Shown here: positions 1 to 7,277 of the stretch, one piece after another | Position numbering within the stretch: the stretch's first letter is position 1 | How the letters are laid out: every line of letters begins with the position of its first letter | From: Nocardioides albus | GTDB taxonomy: Bacteria > Actinomycetota > Actinomycetes > Propionibacteriales > Nocardioidaceae | DNA length: 64,000 nucleotides | Reading direction: 5' to 3' | Assembly: GCF_014648255.1 (NCBI RefSeq) | Contig: NZ_BMQT01000016.1 | Coordinates: 28,780-92,779 of the forward strand | Made by a program: the position numbers and the translations under genes | Notes under the pieces: generated by a model | The model's input: only the letters and a program-made list of their open reading frames with translations | What the model was told of the DNA's origin: nothing | The model's database searches: none

Positions 1-1
1 C

Positions 2-1093
2 CGCCTGCAGCCCGGCGACGTCCTGCTTGTCGATGAAGCCGGCATGCTCGACCAAGACCTCGCACTGGCTCTGATCACCATCGCCGACGAACACCACGCC
101 CGCGTCGTGCTCGTCGGCGACCGCCACCAGCTGCCCGCGGTCGGTCGCGGCGGAGTCCTCGACCACGCGGCCCGCTGGGCACACCCGACCAACGTGCTGG
201 AACTCTCCGCGATACACCGTTTTGCCGACGAGGCGTACGGCGCGTTGAGCCTGCGCATGCGAAGCGGTCAACACCCCGGCGAGGTGTTCGATGAACTGGC
301 CGCGCGTGGGGCCATCGTCGTGCACCCGACGACCATCGAGCGGACCGCAGCCCTGGCCGAGGTGGCCGCATCCGGGACGGCTCTGGTCATGGCCGACACC
401 CGCGAACAGGTCAGCCTCCTCAACGCCACCGCCCGCGAGAACCGAGCCACCACGACACCCACACAACGGCACAGGCGGACTCCGACGGACGACGCCTCTG
501 TGGTCACCGGGCGCGGCGAGCTGATCTCCCTCGGAGACCGGGTCACCACCCGGCTCAACCGTCGCGACCTCGGCGTCGCGAACCGCGACACCTGGACCGT
601 CACGCAAGTAGCCGCCGACGGTCGTCTGCGACTCAACGGCAGGACCGGAACGGTGAAGATCCCGGCCGAATACGTACGCGATCATGTCGAGCTCGGCTAC
701 GCCACCACCGTCTACGGCGCCCAGGGCGAGACCGTCGACACCGCCCACGTCGCGATCGACCAGACCACCGGCGCCGCCGCGGCCTACGTCGCGATGACCC
801 GCGGCCGAGAACACAACGTCGCCCATCTGGTCGCCGACGACTTCGAGGACGCCCGCCGGCAGTGGATCGAGGTCTTCAGTCGCGACCGCGCCGACCTCGG
901 ACCGGGGCATGCCGCCGAGCGCGCCGCAGCAGATCTGGACGCCTTTGGTCCACAGCGGCCGCGGTCCAGACCCGGGTTGCTCACCCAGGGGGAGCAACCC
1001 CGCCGGAGGCGCCCCGAGCAGACGTACCCCCTACGCCCGAGCGTATTCCCCCGCCCGTCACAGAGCCCGTCGAGCCCGGGAATCGGTCTTTGA
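2..1093 (+). CDS. Relaxase-helicase (TraA/MobF type), C-terminal part
   Basis: This is the C-terminal end of a conjugative relaxase fused to a RecD-like superfamily 1 helicase; the reading frame is open from base 2, so the 5' part lies outside the window. The visible part begins at a Walker B motif (LLVDEAGMLDQD), followed by the motif III-like GDRHQLPAVGRGG. Near the end it has the UvrD-type C-terminal signature YGAQGETVDTAHVAID and YVAMTRGREHN. The last ~80 residues are Arg/Pro-rich and low in complexity. In related proteins an N-terminal HUH relaxase nicks oriT and this half unwinds the plasmid or ICE strand; the relaxase domain itself cannot be seen here. Two small HTH genes follow, as is common in integrative elements. 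The family is clear; whether the element is still mobile is not. Confidence 0.88.
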   Translation, partial: RLQPGDVLLVDEAGMLDQDLALALITIADEHHARVVLVGDRHQLPAVGRGGVLDHAARWAHPTNVLELSAIHRFADEAYGALSLRMRSGQHPGEVFDELAARGAIVVHPTTIERTAALAEVAASGTALVMADTREQVSLLNATARENRATTTPTQRHRRTPTDDASVVTGRGELISLGDRVTTRLNRRDLGVANRDTWTVTQVAADGRLRLNGRTGTVKIPAEYVRDHVELGYATTVYGAQGETVDTAHVAIDQTTGAAAAYVAMTRGREHNVAHLVADDFEDARRQWIEVFSRDRADLGPGHAAERAAADLDAFGPQRPRSRPGLLTQGEQPRRRRPEQTYPLRPSVFPRPSQSPSSPGIGL

Positions 1094-1228
1094 GCAACCT
1101 CCCGAAAGTAAAACTTTGGGGAGGTAGGGGTACGCCCATGCTCCCCCCTGTTGACCTGCGAAAATACCCGACATCCCCCGATCCGTACCCCCAACGTACC
1201 CCCTAGGTTCCTCATACCAGGGGGTACG
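1023..1228. repeat. Cluster of CGTACCCCC repeats (iteron- or operator-like)
   Basis: Four exact copies of the 9-mer CGTACCCCC lie in about 200 bp: 1023-1031, 1184-1192 and 1195-1203 on the plus strand, and 1220-1228 on the minus strand. An 8-of-9 copy sits at 1127-1134 on the minus strand. The copies at 1184 and 1195 start 11 bp apart, about one helical turn, and face the inverted copy at 1220. A second repeat, GCAACCTCCC, occurs at 1094-1103 and 1235-1244. The cluster ends just before the first small HTH gene. It could be the operator of that gene or part of a replication or excision control region. Confidence 0.6.
1097..1125 (+). terminator. Hairpin after the relaxase stop codon
   Basis: The 13-nt arms at 1097-1109 and 1113-1125 pair with a single mismatch around an AAA loop, starting 3 bases after the relaxase stop codon. 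No T-run follows, so it would be a GC-rich actinobacterial terminator. It could also be a protein-binding site, because it sits among the CGTACCCCC repeats. Confidence 0.5.
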
Positions 1229-1261
1229 AAGTGGGCAACCTCCCCGTCGCATCATGGAGGG

Positions 1262-1546
1262 ATGAACTCGAACACGCGCGCGAAGTCGCACGCCAACATC
1301 CTGACCCCCATCTCGATCCCCAAGGACTGGGACGACGATGCCCTCCTCACCTTCGAACAGTTCTGCGTCCTGATCCAGACGCCGCAGCGCACCGTCCGAG
1401 ACTGGAAGCGGCGCAAGGTCGGCGTCCGTTGGAGACGCCTTGGCGACACCGGTCGGATCTACACAACAGTCGGCGAAGCGCGCCGGTTCGTGCATTCCGG
1501 CCAGAACGGCGGGAGGCAGGTGAGACCCGATGCCGACGAACGCTGA
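1262..1546 (+). CDS. Small helix-turn-helix protein (excisionase-like)
   Basis: The product is about 94 residues with a MerR/excisionase-type winged helix in the middle: LLTFEQFCVLIQTPQRTVRDW followed by a basic wing (KRRKVGVRWRRL) and a TVGEARRFV tail. ATG 1262 is chosen because the similarity begins soon after it. The GGAGG at 1256-1260 is almost touching this ATG, so a leaderless transcript is possible, and the frame also stays open upstream to 1151. Its 3' end overlaps the next gene by 17 nt, indicating translational coupling. Beside a relaxase, such proteins usually act as excisionase or copy-control/transfer regulators. The CGTACCCCC repeats just upstream are candidate targets. The exact role is inferred. 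Confidence 0.6.
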   Translation: MNSNTRAKSHANILTPISIPKDWDDDALLTFEQFCVLIQTPQRTVRDWKRRKVGVRWRRLGDTGRIYTTVGEARRFVHSGQNGGRQVRPDADER

Positions 1547-1850
1547 ACGTGGCACGGCCGCACCCGACGGCCGAGACCCGCGCCACGTGTTCCTCGACGC
1601 ACAAGAGGTGATGCACCGCTACGGCTGGGGCAAGACCAGGGGCTACCAGAATCTCAAAGACCGAAGACTCGTCCCCGAACCGGTGCTCAGCCACCCGAAC
1701 CGCTGGCGCCTGGACCAGCTCCTCGCCTGGGAAGAACGCCGGATGGCCGCCGCCGAAGCCGTGCTGGAAGCCCGCCAGAGGGAGGACTTCGCGGCCGACA
1801 ACATCGCTGCCCTACTCCCCCGGCCGAAGCGCCATCGGAGATCGGCGTAG
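1530..1850 (+). CDS. Small DNA-binding protein, AlpA/excisionase-like
   Basis: The product is 106 residues. A helix-turn-helix core (FLDAQEVMHRYGWGKTRGYQNL) is followed by a conserved-looking loop (VLSHPNRWRLDQLLAWEER) in the style of AlpA/HTH_17 regulators, then a charged helix and a basic C-terminus (RPKRHRRSA). It overlaps the preceding HTH gene by 17 nt, so the pair is almost certainly co-transcribed. In integrative elements, AlpA-like proteins switch integrase or excision genes; no integrase is visible in the window. Both genes may be relics of the element whose relaxase lies to the left. Confidence 0.6.
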   Translation: MPTNAERGTAAPDGRDPRHVFLDAQEVMHRYGWGKTRGYQNLKDRRLVPEPVLSHPNRWRLDQLLAWEERRMAAAEAVLEARQREDFAADNIAALLPRPKRHRRSA

Positions 1851-1859
1851 AGGATCCAG

Positions 1860-2275
1860 GTTGTGGCAGCATCGCGGCATGGCACGCGCCGGCATCTTCT
1901 GTGGTGACGGCTCAGCCATGTTGAAGCCCGTCAACGTCGAAGCGACCCAAGTGACGAGTCGTGAACCTTTTCTGAGATGACGCAGACGCCCCGCTCGCTG
2001 TCGAGCTCGACCGCGTCGTTGTCCCAGGGGTGCTCCCAGAGCTTGTAGATGACGGCCATGAACTCCTCAGCCATCTCGTAGAGTGGTCGTGAGGCAATGG
2101 CTGGTGCTGAGGAAGCGAGAGGCGCTGGGCAGGTAGAAGGGGACGACGTTCCGGCCGACCCGGCCCTCGGTCAGGTGATCGAGCGTGCTCAGGCGGCGAG
2201 CCAGCGGTGGGGATGTCACCCGGAAGACAAGGACCATGTCCTCGCGGAACTTCTTGGGTATGCCTTAGGCACGAT
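1860..2275 (-). pseudogene. Frameshifted NtaA/SnaA-type flavin monooxygenase fragment
   Basis: Read on the minus strand, this stretch holds successive pieces of the luciferase-like FMN monooxygenases of the nitrilotriacetate/dibenzothiophene group, each in a different frame. In order they are LARRL- or LSTLDHLTEGRVGRNVV-like near 2200, LYEMAEEFMAVIYKLWEHPW near 2050, GRFDVDGL near 1940 and AEPSPQKMP near 1900. At least three frameshifts separate them and no intact frame spans the set. Only the middle of a ~450-residue enzyme is represented. Such enzymes use FMNH2 from a partner reductase and often belong to sulfur or xenobiotic catabolism, which fits the neighbourhood; this copy cannot be functional. 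Confidence 0.7.
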
Positions 2276-2309
2276 CTATCCTTCCACGACCCTCGTCGCA
2301 CAGATCAGA

Positions 2310-2456
2310 TGTCATCTTCCGTGCAGCGGTCCCGCGTGGAGCCTGCTGTTGTCGAGCTGATCTACCACATCGAGCAAGAACCAAACCCGGATGATCCGCC
2401 GGGAGCCACTCAGCCATATTCGGCGGAAACAGAAACTCCTGATCACGCACACCACC
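2310..2456 (-). pseudogene. Transposase N-terminal remnant (IS1182/IS5-like)
   Basis: On the minus strand the stretch reads RDQEFLFPPNMAEWLPADHP, then after a one-base shift VWFLLDVVDQLDNSRLH, then a stop. This matches the N-terminal block of IS1182/DUF772-type transposases, which typically read like LLPP..REWLPE.H..WF..DVV..LD...H. The catalytic domain is absent. With the monooxygenase remnant beside it, it marks a site of past insertion and deletion. The IS family assignment rests on about 40 residues. Confidence 0.6.
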
Positions 2457-2583
2457 GGCCGATACGAATGCGCCATGCCCACCCAGTATTTCGCGAACCG
2501 CCGGCCGAGTCACGGACCCGACTGGCGATTTCGCAATAGTCACTGGGTGACCTCCAGACTCCGACGTTCCTCGGCTGAGTCGG

Positions 2584-3612
2584 TCAGGCGCCGGCCGTCG
2601 CCTCCTGCTCGGCGAGCTTTGTCAGGCAGATGTCGACGATCATGTCTTCCTGGCCGCCGACCAGGCCCCGGCGGCCGCACTCCATCAGGATGTCGCGGGT
2701 GTCGACGCCGTAGCGGGCGCTGGCATTCTCGGCGTGGCGGAGGAAGGACGAGTAGACGCCGGCGTAGCCCATCGTCAACGTCTCCCGGTCGACCCGGACG
2801 GGGCGGTCCTGGAGCGGGCGGACGATGTCGTCGGCGGCGTCCTGGAGCTTGAACAGGTCGCAGTTGTGCTTGAAGTCCGACAGGTTCGCGACCGCGATGA
2901 AGGCCTCGATCGGGCAGTTGCCTGCGCCGGCGCCGTGACCGGCGAGCGAGGCGTCGACGCGATAGACGCCGTTCTCGACTGCGACGACCGAGTTGGCCAC
3001 CGACAGCGACAGGTTCTCGTGGGCGTGGATGCCGATCTCGGTCTCGTCGTTCAACACGTCGCGGTAGGCGCGGGCGCGGTCGCGTACGTCATTCATGGTG
3101 AGCCGGCCGCCGGAGTCGGTGATGTAGACGCAATGGGCACCGTAGGACTCCATCAGCTTCGCCTGCTGGGCGACCACCTCGGTCGGTGCCATGTGGTTGA
3201 GCATCAGGAACCCGGAGACGTCCATCCCCATCTCGCGCGCGGCGGCGATGTGTTGCGCCGAGACGTCGGCCTCGGTGCAGTGGGTCGCGACCCGAACCGA
3301 CCGTACGCCGAGGTCATAGGCGCGGCGCAGGTCCTCGATCGTGCCGACGCCGGGGAGCAGCAGCGTGGTCAGCCGGGCGTTCTTGATGACCGAGGCGGCC
3401 GCCTCGATCCACTCCCAGTCGCTGTTCGAACCGGGACCGTAGTTGACCGAGCCGCCGGTCAGGCCGTCGCCGTGGGCGACCTCGATGGCGTCGACACCGG
3501 CCTCATCGGCGGCGATGACGATCCGCTTGACGTCCTCGGGCGTGATCCGGTGGCGTACGGCGTGCATGCCGTCGCGCAGCGAGACTTCCTGGATGTAGAT
3601 GGGCGTGCTCAC
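2584..3612 (-). CDS. mhpE: 4-hydroxy-2-oxovalerate aldolase
   Basis: The enzyme cleaves 4-hydroxy-2-oxovalerate to pyruvate and acetaldehyde, the last carbon-carbon cleavage of the meta pathway. At 342 residues it has the family length (MhpE/DmpG/BphI/HsaF). Residues ~8-17 carry the RDGMHAVRH motif with the metal/substrate-binding Arg-Asp and catalytic His. EVAHGDGLTGGS near 45 and GIHAHENLSLSVANS near 200 carry the His ligands of the divalent metal. The C-terminal communication domain is complete. The start is GTG 3612 and overlaps the mhpF stop by 4 nt, as expected for a pair that channels acetaldehyde directly. Steroid-pathway HsaF is the close alternative; the MhpA/MhpB neighbours favour mhpE. 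Confidence 0.95.
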   Translation of the reverse strand: MSTPIYIQEVSLRDGMHAVRHRITPEDVKRIVIAADEAGVDAIEVAHGDGLTGGSVNYGPGSNSDWEWIEAAASVIKNARLTTLLLPGVGTIEDLRRAYDLGVRSVRVATHCTEADVSAQHIAAAREMGMDVSGFLMLNHMAPTEVVAQQAKLMESYGAHCVYITDSGGRLTMNDVRDRARAYRDVLNDETEIGIHAHENLSLSVANSVVAVENGVYRVDASLAGHGAGAGNCPIEAFIAVANLSDFKHNCDLFKLQDAADDIVRPLQDRPVRVDRETLTMGYAGVYSSFLRHAENASARYGVDTRDILMECGRRGLVGGQEDMIVDICLTKLAEQEATAGA

Positions 3613-4580
3613 TTGGTGGCCTCCTTCGCAGCAGCAATGCGTTCGGCCATCTGCAGCGCGGCCGAGGTCATGATGTCGAGGTTCCCGGCGTACGCAGGGA
3701 GGTAGTGCGCGGCGCCCTCGACCTCGAGGAACACCGACACCTGATGCGTGGGCCGGGTCGTCTCACCCTCGGCCAGCAGCGTCTCCACCGGCTGGTCCGC
3801 GGGGATCTCCTGCACCTGCACCTTCTGCTTGAGCCGGTAGCCGGGGACGTACGCGGCGACGTCACCGACCATCTTCTCGACCGACTCGGTGATCTCGGCG
3901 GTCAGCTCGTCCAGGGAGCGCGACCCGCCCTCGACCAGCGCATACACGGTGTCGCGCATGATCAGGGGCGGCTCGGCCGGGTTGAGGATGATGATCGCCT
4001 TGCCACGCTTGGCACCGCCGACCTGCACGATCGCGCCCGAGGTGGTCTCGGTGAACTCGTCGATGTTGGCCCGGGTGCCGGGACCCGCGGAACGGGACGA
4101 GATCGAGGCGACGATCTCGCCGTAGGCCACCGGCACGACTCGAGCGACCGCGGCCACGATCGGGATCGTGGCTTGGCCACCGCAGGTCACCATGTTCACG
4201 TTCGGGGCGTCGAGGTGCTCGTCGATGTTGACGGCCGGGATGACGTACGGCCCGATCGCCGCCGGGGTGAGGTCGATCAGCCGTTTCCCGTAGGGCGCGA
4301 GACGCTCCGCGTTGGCCACGTGCGCCTTGGCCGAGGTCGCGTCGAAGACGATCTCGATGTCGTCGAACTCGGGCAGGTCGATCAGCCCCTCGACACCCTC
4401 GTGGGTGGCCGCGAACCCGAACTTCCGCGCCCGCGCCAAGCCGTCGGACTCGGGGTCGATCCCGACCATCGCACCCATCTCGAGGTGTTGCGAGGTGCGC
4501 ATCACCTTGATCATCAGGTCGGTGCCGATGTTGCCCGACCCGATGATCGCCACTTTCGCCTTGGTGCTTGCCACTGACAT
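3609..4580 (-). CDS. mhpF: Acetaldehyde dehydrogenase (CoA-acylating)
   Basis: It converts acetaldehyde, CoA and NAD+ to acetyl-CoA and NADH. The protein has 323 residues, close to E. coli MhpF (316). The N-terminal Rossmann motif is SGNIGTDLMIKVM (residues ~14-26) and the catalytic Cys lies in MVTCGGQATIPIVAAV (~residue 130). The C-terminal dimerisation and aldolase-contact region, including YRLKQKVQ, is intact. ATG 4580 is preceded by a weak GGAAGTGA-type ribosome site. It begins 4 nt after the mhpD stop and overlaps mhpE, so the three genes form one mhpDFE transcript, and the protein should form a heterotetramer with MhpE. Confidence 0.95.
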   Translation of the reverse strand: MSVASTKAKVAIIGSGNIGTDLMIKVMRTSQHLEMGAMVGIDPESDGLARARKFGFAATHEGVEGLIDLPEFDDIEIVFDATSAKAHVANAERLAPYGKRLIDLTPAAIGPYVIPAVNIDEHLDAPNVNMVTCGGQATIPIVAAVARVVPVAYGEIVASISSRSAGPGTRANIDEFTETTSGAIVQVGGAKRGKAIIILNPAEPPLIMRDTVYALVEGGSRSLDELTAEITESVEKMVGDVAAYVPGYRLKQKVQVQEIPADQPVETLLAEGETTRPTHQVSVFLEVEGAAHYLPAYAGNLDIMTSAALQMAERIAAAKEATK

Positions 4581-4584
4581 GGAG

Positions 4585-5400
4585 TCACTTCCCTACGCTG
4601 AAGGCCACCGAGCCGAGGCCCGACACGGTGGAACGAACGGTGTTGCCCGGGACGATCGGCCGCATCGGCCCGAGCGCGCCGGAGAGGATGAGCTGGCCGG
4701 CACGCAGCGGCTCACCGAAGTCGCGGGCGTAGCGGGCCAGCCACTGGACCGCGTTGACCGGGTCCCCCAGGCACGCGGCGCCGGTGCCGGTCGAGACCTC
4801 CTCGTCGTCGATCGACATCGACATCGAGACGTCCTTGGGCTCGAACTCGTCCAGCCGCCGACGCTCGGTCCCGAGGACATAGGCCCCCGCGGACGCGTTG
4901 TCCGCGACCGTGTCGCCGAAGGAGATCTTCCAGTCCGCGATCCGGCTGCCGCAGATCTCGATCGCCGCGACGGCGTAGTCGATGGCCTCCCGGACCTGGT
5001 CGTAGCCGAGCTCGCCGTCGGCCAGATCGGCCGCGAGGACGAAGGCGATCTCGGCCTCGGCCCGCGGCTGCAGGATGGTGTCGGCAGGGATCGTGTCACC
5101 GGCCGCGTACGCCATGTCGTCGAAGAGCACGCCGAAGTCGGGGGTGTCCACGCCGATCTGCTCCTGCACGGCCTTCGAGGTGAGCCCGATCTTGCGACCC
5201 ACGATGGTGGCACCGCCGGCGACCCGGGCGGCGGTGAGCCGCTCCTGGACCGCGTACGCCGTCGCCAGATCGGTCGCCGCCAGCAGGTCCCGCATCGGCG
5301 GCACGGGGGTGCCGGTGGCGGCGGCGGTCAGCAGCCGGTCTGCGGCGGCCGCGACGGCAGCGTCGCCGGCGACGTCGGGCTGGGAGGTCACTTCGCTCAT
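4585..5400 (-). CDS. mhpD: 2-keto-4-pentenoate hydratase
   Basis: It hydrates 2-hydroxypenta-2,4-dienoate, released by MhpC, to 4-hydroxy-2-oxovalerate. The 271-residue protein belongs to the fumarylacetoacetase-like hydratase/decarboxylase family. Features seen are VGRKIGLTSKAVQEQ (~65-80), the acidic metal site PRAEAEIAFVLA (~105-115), EICGSRIADWK (~145-155) and the GTGAACLGDPVNAVQWLA loop typical of MhpD/DmpE/HsaE. ATG 5400 is the first gene of the leftward mhpDFE operon. It diverges from the IclR gene across 69 bp, so this short interval must hold both promoters. Confidence 0.94.
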   Translation of the reverse strand: MSEVTSQPDVAGDAAVAAAADRLLTAAATGTPVPPMRDLLAATDLATAYAVQERLTAARVAGGATIVGRKIGLTSKAVQEQIGVDTPDFGVLFDDMAYAAGDTIPADTILQPRAEAEIAFVLAADLADGELGYDQVREAIDYAVAAIEICGSRIADWKISFGDTVADNASAGAYVLGTERRRLDEFEPKDVSMSMSIDDEEVSTGTGAACLGDPVNAVQWLARYARDFGEPLRAGQLILSGALGPMRPIVPGNTVRSTVSGLGSVAFSVGK

Positions 5401-5424
5401 GCACCCACGGTCTCAGCAGTTGGG

Positions 5425-5434
5425 CCTGATCAGG
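5425..5434. promoter_or_regulatory. Palindrome in the mhpD-iclR intergenic region
   Basis: The perfect 10-bp palindrome CCTGATCAGG lies in the 69-bp gap between divergent mhpD and the IclR gene. The position suits an autoregulatory operator for the adjacent IclR protein. Evidence is position and symmetry only. Confidence 0.4.
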
Positions 5435-5469
5435 GGCGCAGTCGTCTCACTGACCGGTACGGTGATCTC

Positions 5470-6237
5470 ATGCCGCATGAGCCTGCCGATCTCGACACCG
5501 TGCTCGGCAAGGCGGTGACCATCCTGCGGGCCTTCACGGTCGATGACCAGGTGCTCTCCCTGGCCGAGGTCGTCCGCCGCACCGGACTCCCCAAGGCGAC
5601 CGCGCACCGCGTCGCCGGGGACCTGGTCGCCAACCGTCTCCTGGACCGCACCAACCTCGGCTACCGCCTCTCCGGCGGCCTCTTCGAGCTCGGCATGCGC
5701 GCGTCGGTCGAGCGCTCGCTCCTCGAGCTCGCCATGCCCTTCCTGCAGGATCTCTACGAACGCACCCACGAGACCGTTCACCTGGGCGTCCGGGAGGGTC
5801 ACGACGTCGTCTATGTGGCCAAGATCGGCGGGCACCGTCAGGCGAAGTCACCCTCCCGGCCGGGTGGGCGGATGCCCGTCCACTGCACCGCGATCGGCAA
5901 GATCCTGCTCGCCTTCTCCGATCCTGAGGTCCAGCAGGAGGTCCTCAACGGACCCCTCGAACGCCGTACGCCCCACACGATCGTCGCCCCCGGTCTGCTC
6001 GAGCGCCAGCTCGCCGCCGCGCTCGAGCACGGCGTCGCCTTCGAGCGCGAGGAGTCGGCCGTGGGCCTGCAGTGCATCGCCGCCCCCATCCTCACCGACA
6101 GCGACAGAGCTCTGGCCGCGATCAGCATCACCGGCCCCGTGGGCCGCTTCCGCCCCGAGGCCTACGTGACCCAGGTCCGGGCAGCCGCCCAGGGGCTCTC
6201 CAGTCTTGTGTCCCGCCGCCGCTCCCTGTCGAGATGA
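5470..6237 (+). CDS. IclR-family regulator of the meta-cleavage genes
   Basis: A 255-residue IclR regulator. The N-terminal winged helix (residues ~12-75) includes GKAVTILRAF, LSLAEVVRRTGLPKATAHR and the wing LGYRLSGGLFELG. The C-terminal effector domain (~85-250) has VHLGVREGHDVVYVAKI, the conserved MPVHCTAIGKILLAF and a late AISITGPVGRF. ATG 5470 is chosen because the HTH begins at once after it; the frame is open far upstream but without similarity. It lies between the mhpDFE and mhpCAB halves, so it is probably the local controller, as MhpR is in E. coli. The effector is likely a hydroxyphenylpropionate, which is inferred. Confidence 0.9.
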   Translation: MPHEPADLDTVLGKAVTILRAFTVDDQVLSLAEVVRRTGLPKATAHRVAGDLVANRLLDRTNLGYRLSGGLFELGMRASVERSLLELAMPFLQDLYERTHETVHLGVREGHDVVYVAKIGGHRQAKSPSRPGGRMPVHCTAIGKILLAFSDPEVQQEVLNGPLERRTPHTIVAPGLLERQLAAALEHGVAFEREESAVGLQCIAAPILTDSDRALAAISITGPVGRFRPEAYVTQVRAAAQGLSSLVSRRRSLSR

Positions 6238-6313
6238 GGCGGGGAACCGCCTAGCGTCCCCGAAGCTCGCCTGACCCTGCCCTTCCCACCGGCGAAGCAG
6301 CGGGACAGGGGGC

Positions 6314-6342
6314 TTGACAGGCCACCCGCACCGGGCGAATAT
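6314..6342 (+). promoter_or_regulatory. Candidate mhpCAB promoter
   Basis: A perfect TTGACA -35 hexamer at 6314-6319 is followed, 17 bp on, by a weak -10 (GAATAT, 6337-6342). The direct-repeat operator at 6356-6390 then lies just downstream of the predicted start site, a position suited to repression. The -10 is poor, so the promoter is provisional. Confidence 0.45.
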
Positions 6343-6355
6343 GTTTCACATTACC

Positions 6356-6390
6356 TGTGTAAATATCGCCTATAAGCGTGTAAATAACGC
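6356..6390 (+). promoter_or_regulatory. 21-bp-spaced direct-repeat operator upstream of mhpC
   Basis: TGTGTAAATATCGC (6356-6369) is repeated as CGTGTAAATAACGC (6377-6390), with starts 21 bp apart, i.e. two helical turns. A closely related element with the same spacing lies at 20237-20264 next to another IclR gene. The mhpC ribosome site AAGGAGAA follows at 6393-6400. The A/T-rich repeats stand out from the GC-rich surroundings. Confidence 0.6.
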
Positions 6391-6403
6391 GCAAGGAGAA
6401 GCC

Positions 6404-7267
6404 ATGACGCTCCCCAAGGACGCCGCGTCCCGCGACATCACGCTGCCCTCGGGCAAGCAGATCCGCTACTACGAAGCCGGAGACGCGTCGGCAGCCCCCG
6501 TGGTCCTGCTGCACGGCTCGGGCCCTGGTGCGACCGGCTGGTCGAACTTCTCGGGCAACATCGAGCGCATCGCCGCCGGCGGCTTCCACGTGATTGCCCC
6601 CGACATGCCGGGTTGGGGCGATTCCTCTGCGGTGGCCACCAAGGAGATGGACCACGACGTCGACCTGGTCGACATCCTCGACGCCCTCAGCCTGGAGAAG
6701 GCTGCCCTGGTCGGCAACTCGATGGGCGCACACACCGCGGTCCGGTTCGCGACCCTGCACCCGGAGCGGATCACCCACCTGGTCACCATGGGCGCCTCCC
6801 TCGGGAAGAGCTTCCCCAAGTCGCTCTTCGGCCCCGCCGACGGCCCTTCCGAGGGACTGAAGGTGCTGGTGAAGGCCTATCAGGATCCGAGCCCCGCGAA
6901 CATGAAGGCCCTGGTCGAGATCATGACCTTCGACAAGGCTCGCTTCGCTACCCCCGAGCTCACCCAGGCACGGTCCGATGCGGCCTCGGCTCGCCCGGAC
7001 CACCTGAGGAACTACGTCGAGGGTCTCGCCAACGGCGCGCCGATCCCGTTCCTCGTCGATCGCTCGAAGATTCCCTCGATCGACGTTCCCGCGCTGATCA
7101 TCCACGGTCGCGACGACCGCGTGCTGCACTTCGAGACGTCGCTGTGGCTGACCACGCACATCGCGAACTCCCGCCTGGTGCTGCTCAACCGCTGCGGACA
7201 CTGGGCGATGATCGAGCACGCCGACGAGTTCAACCGTCTTGTGATCGACTTCTTGAGCAACAACTGA
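6404..7267 (+). CDS. mhpC: Meta-cleavage product hydrolase (alpha/beta hydrolase)
   Basis: This carbon-carbon hydrolase cleaves the extradiol ring-fission product (2-hydroxy-6-oxonona-2,4-diene-1,9-dioate type) to 2-hydroxypentadienoate and an acid. At 287 residues it matches MhpC/BphD/HsaD (285-290). The oxyanion loop is HGSGPGATGWSNF (~40-52). The nucleophile Ser106 is in GNSMGAH, the acid Asp is in IIHGRDDRVLHF and the His is in RCGHWAMIEHADEFN. ATG 6404 has an AAGGAGAA ribosome site 3 nt upstream. It is the first gene of mhpCAB, under the repeat operator at 6356-6390, and its product feeds the leftward mhpDFE operon. Confidence 0.93.
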   Translation: MTLPKDAASRDITLPSGKQIRYYEAGDASAAPVVLLHGSGPGATGWSNFSGNIERIAAGGFHVIAPDMPGWGDSSAVATKEMDHDVDLVDILDALSLEKAALVGNSMGAHTAVRFATLHPERITHLVTMGASLGKSFPKSLFGPADGPSEGLKVLVKAYQDPSPANMKALVEIMTFDKARFATPELTQARSDAASARPDHLRNYVEGLANGAPIPFLVDRSKIPSIDVPALIIHGRDDRVLHFETSLWLTTHIANSRLVLLNRCGHWAMIEHADEFNRLVIDFLSNN

Positions 7268-7277
7268 GGCGACGACC

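Noticed and set aside
4312..5469. Long plus-strand frame in front of the IclR gene
   Set aside because: It lies opposite mhpF and mhpD, is Arg/Gly/Asp-rich and matches nothing; the IclR similarity starts at ATG 5470.
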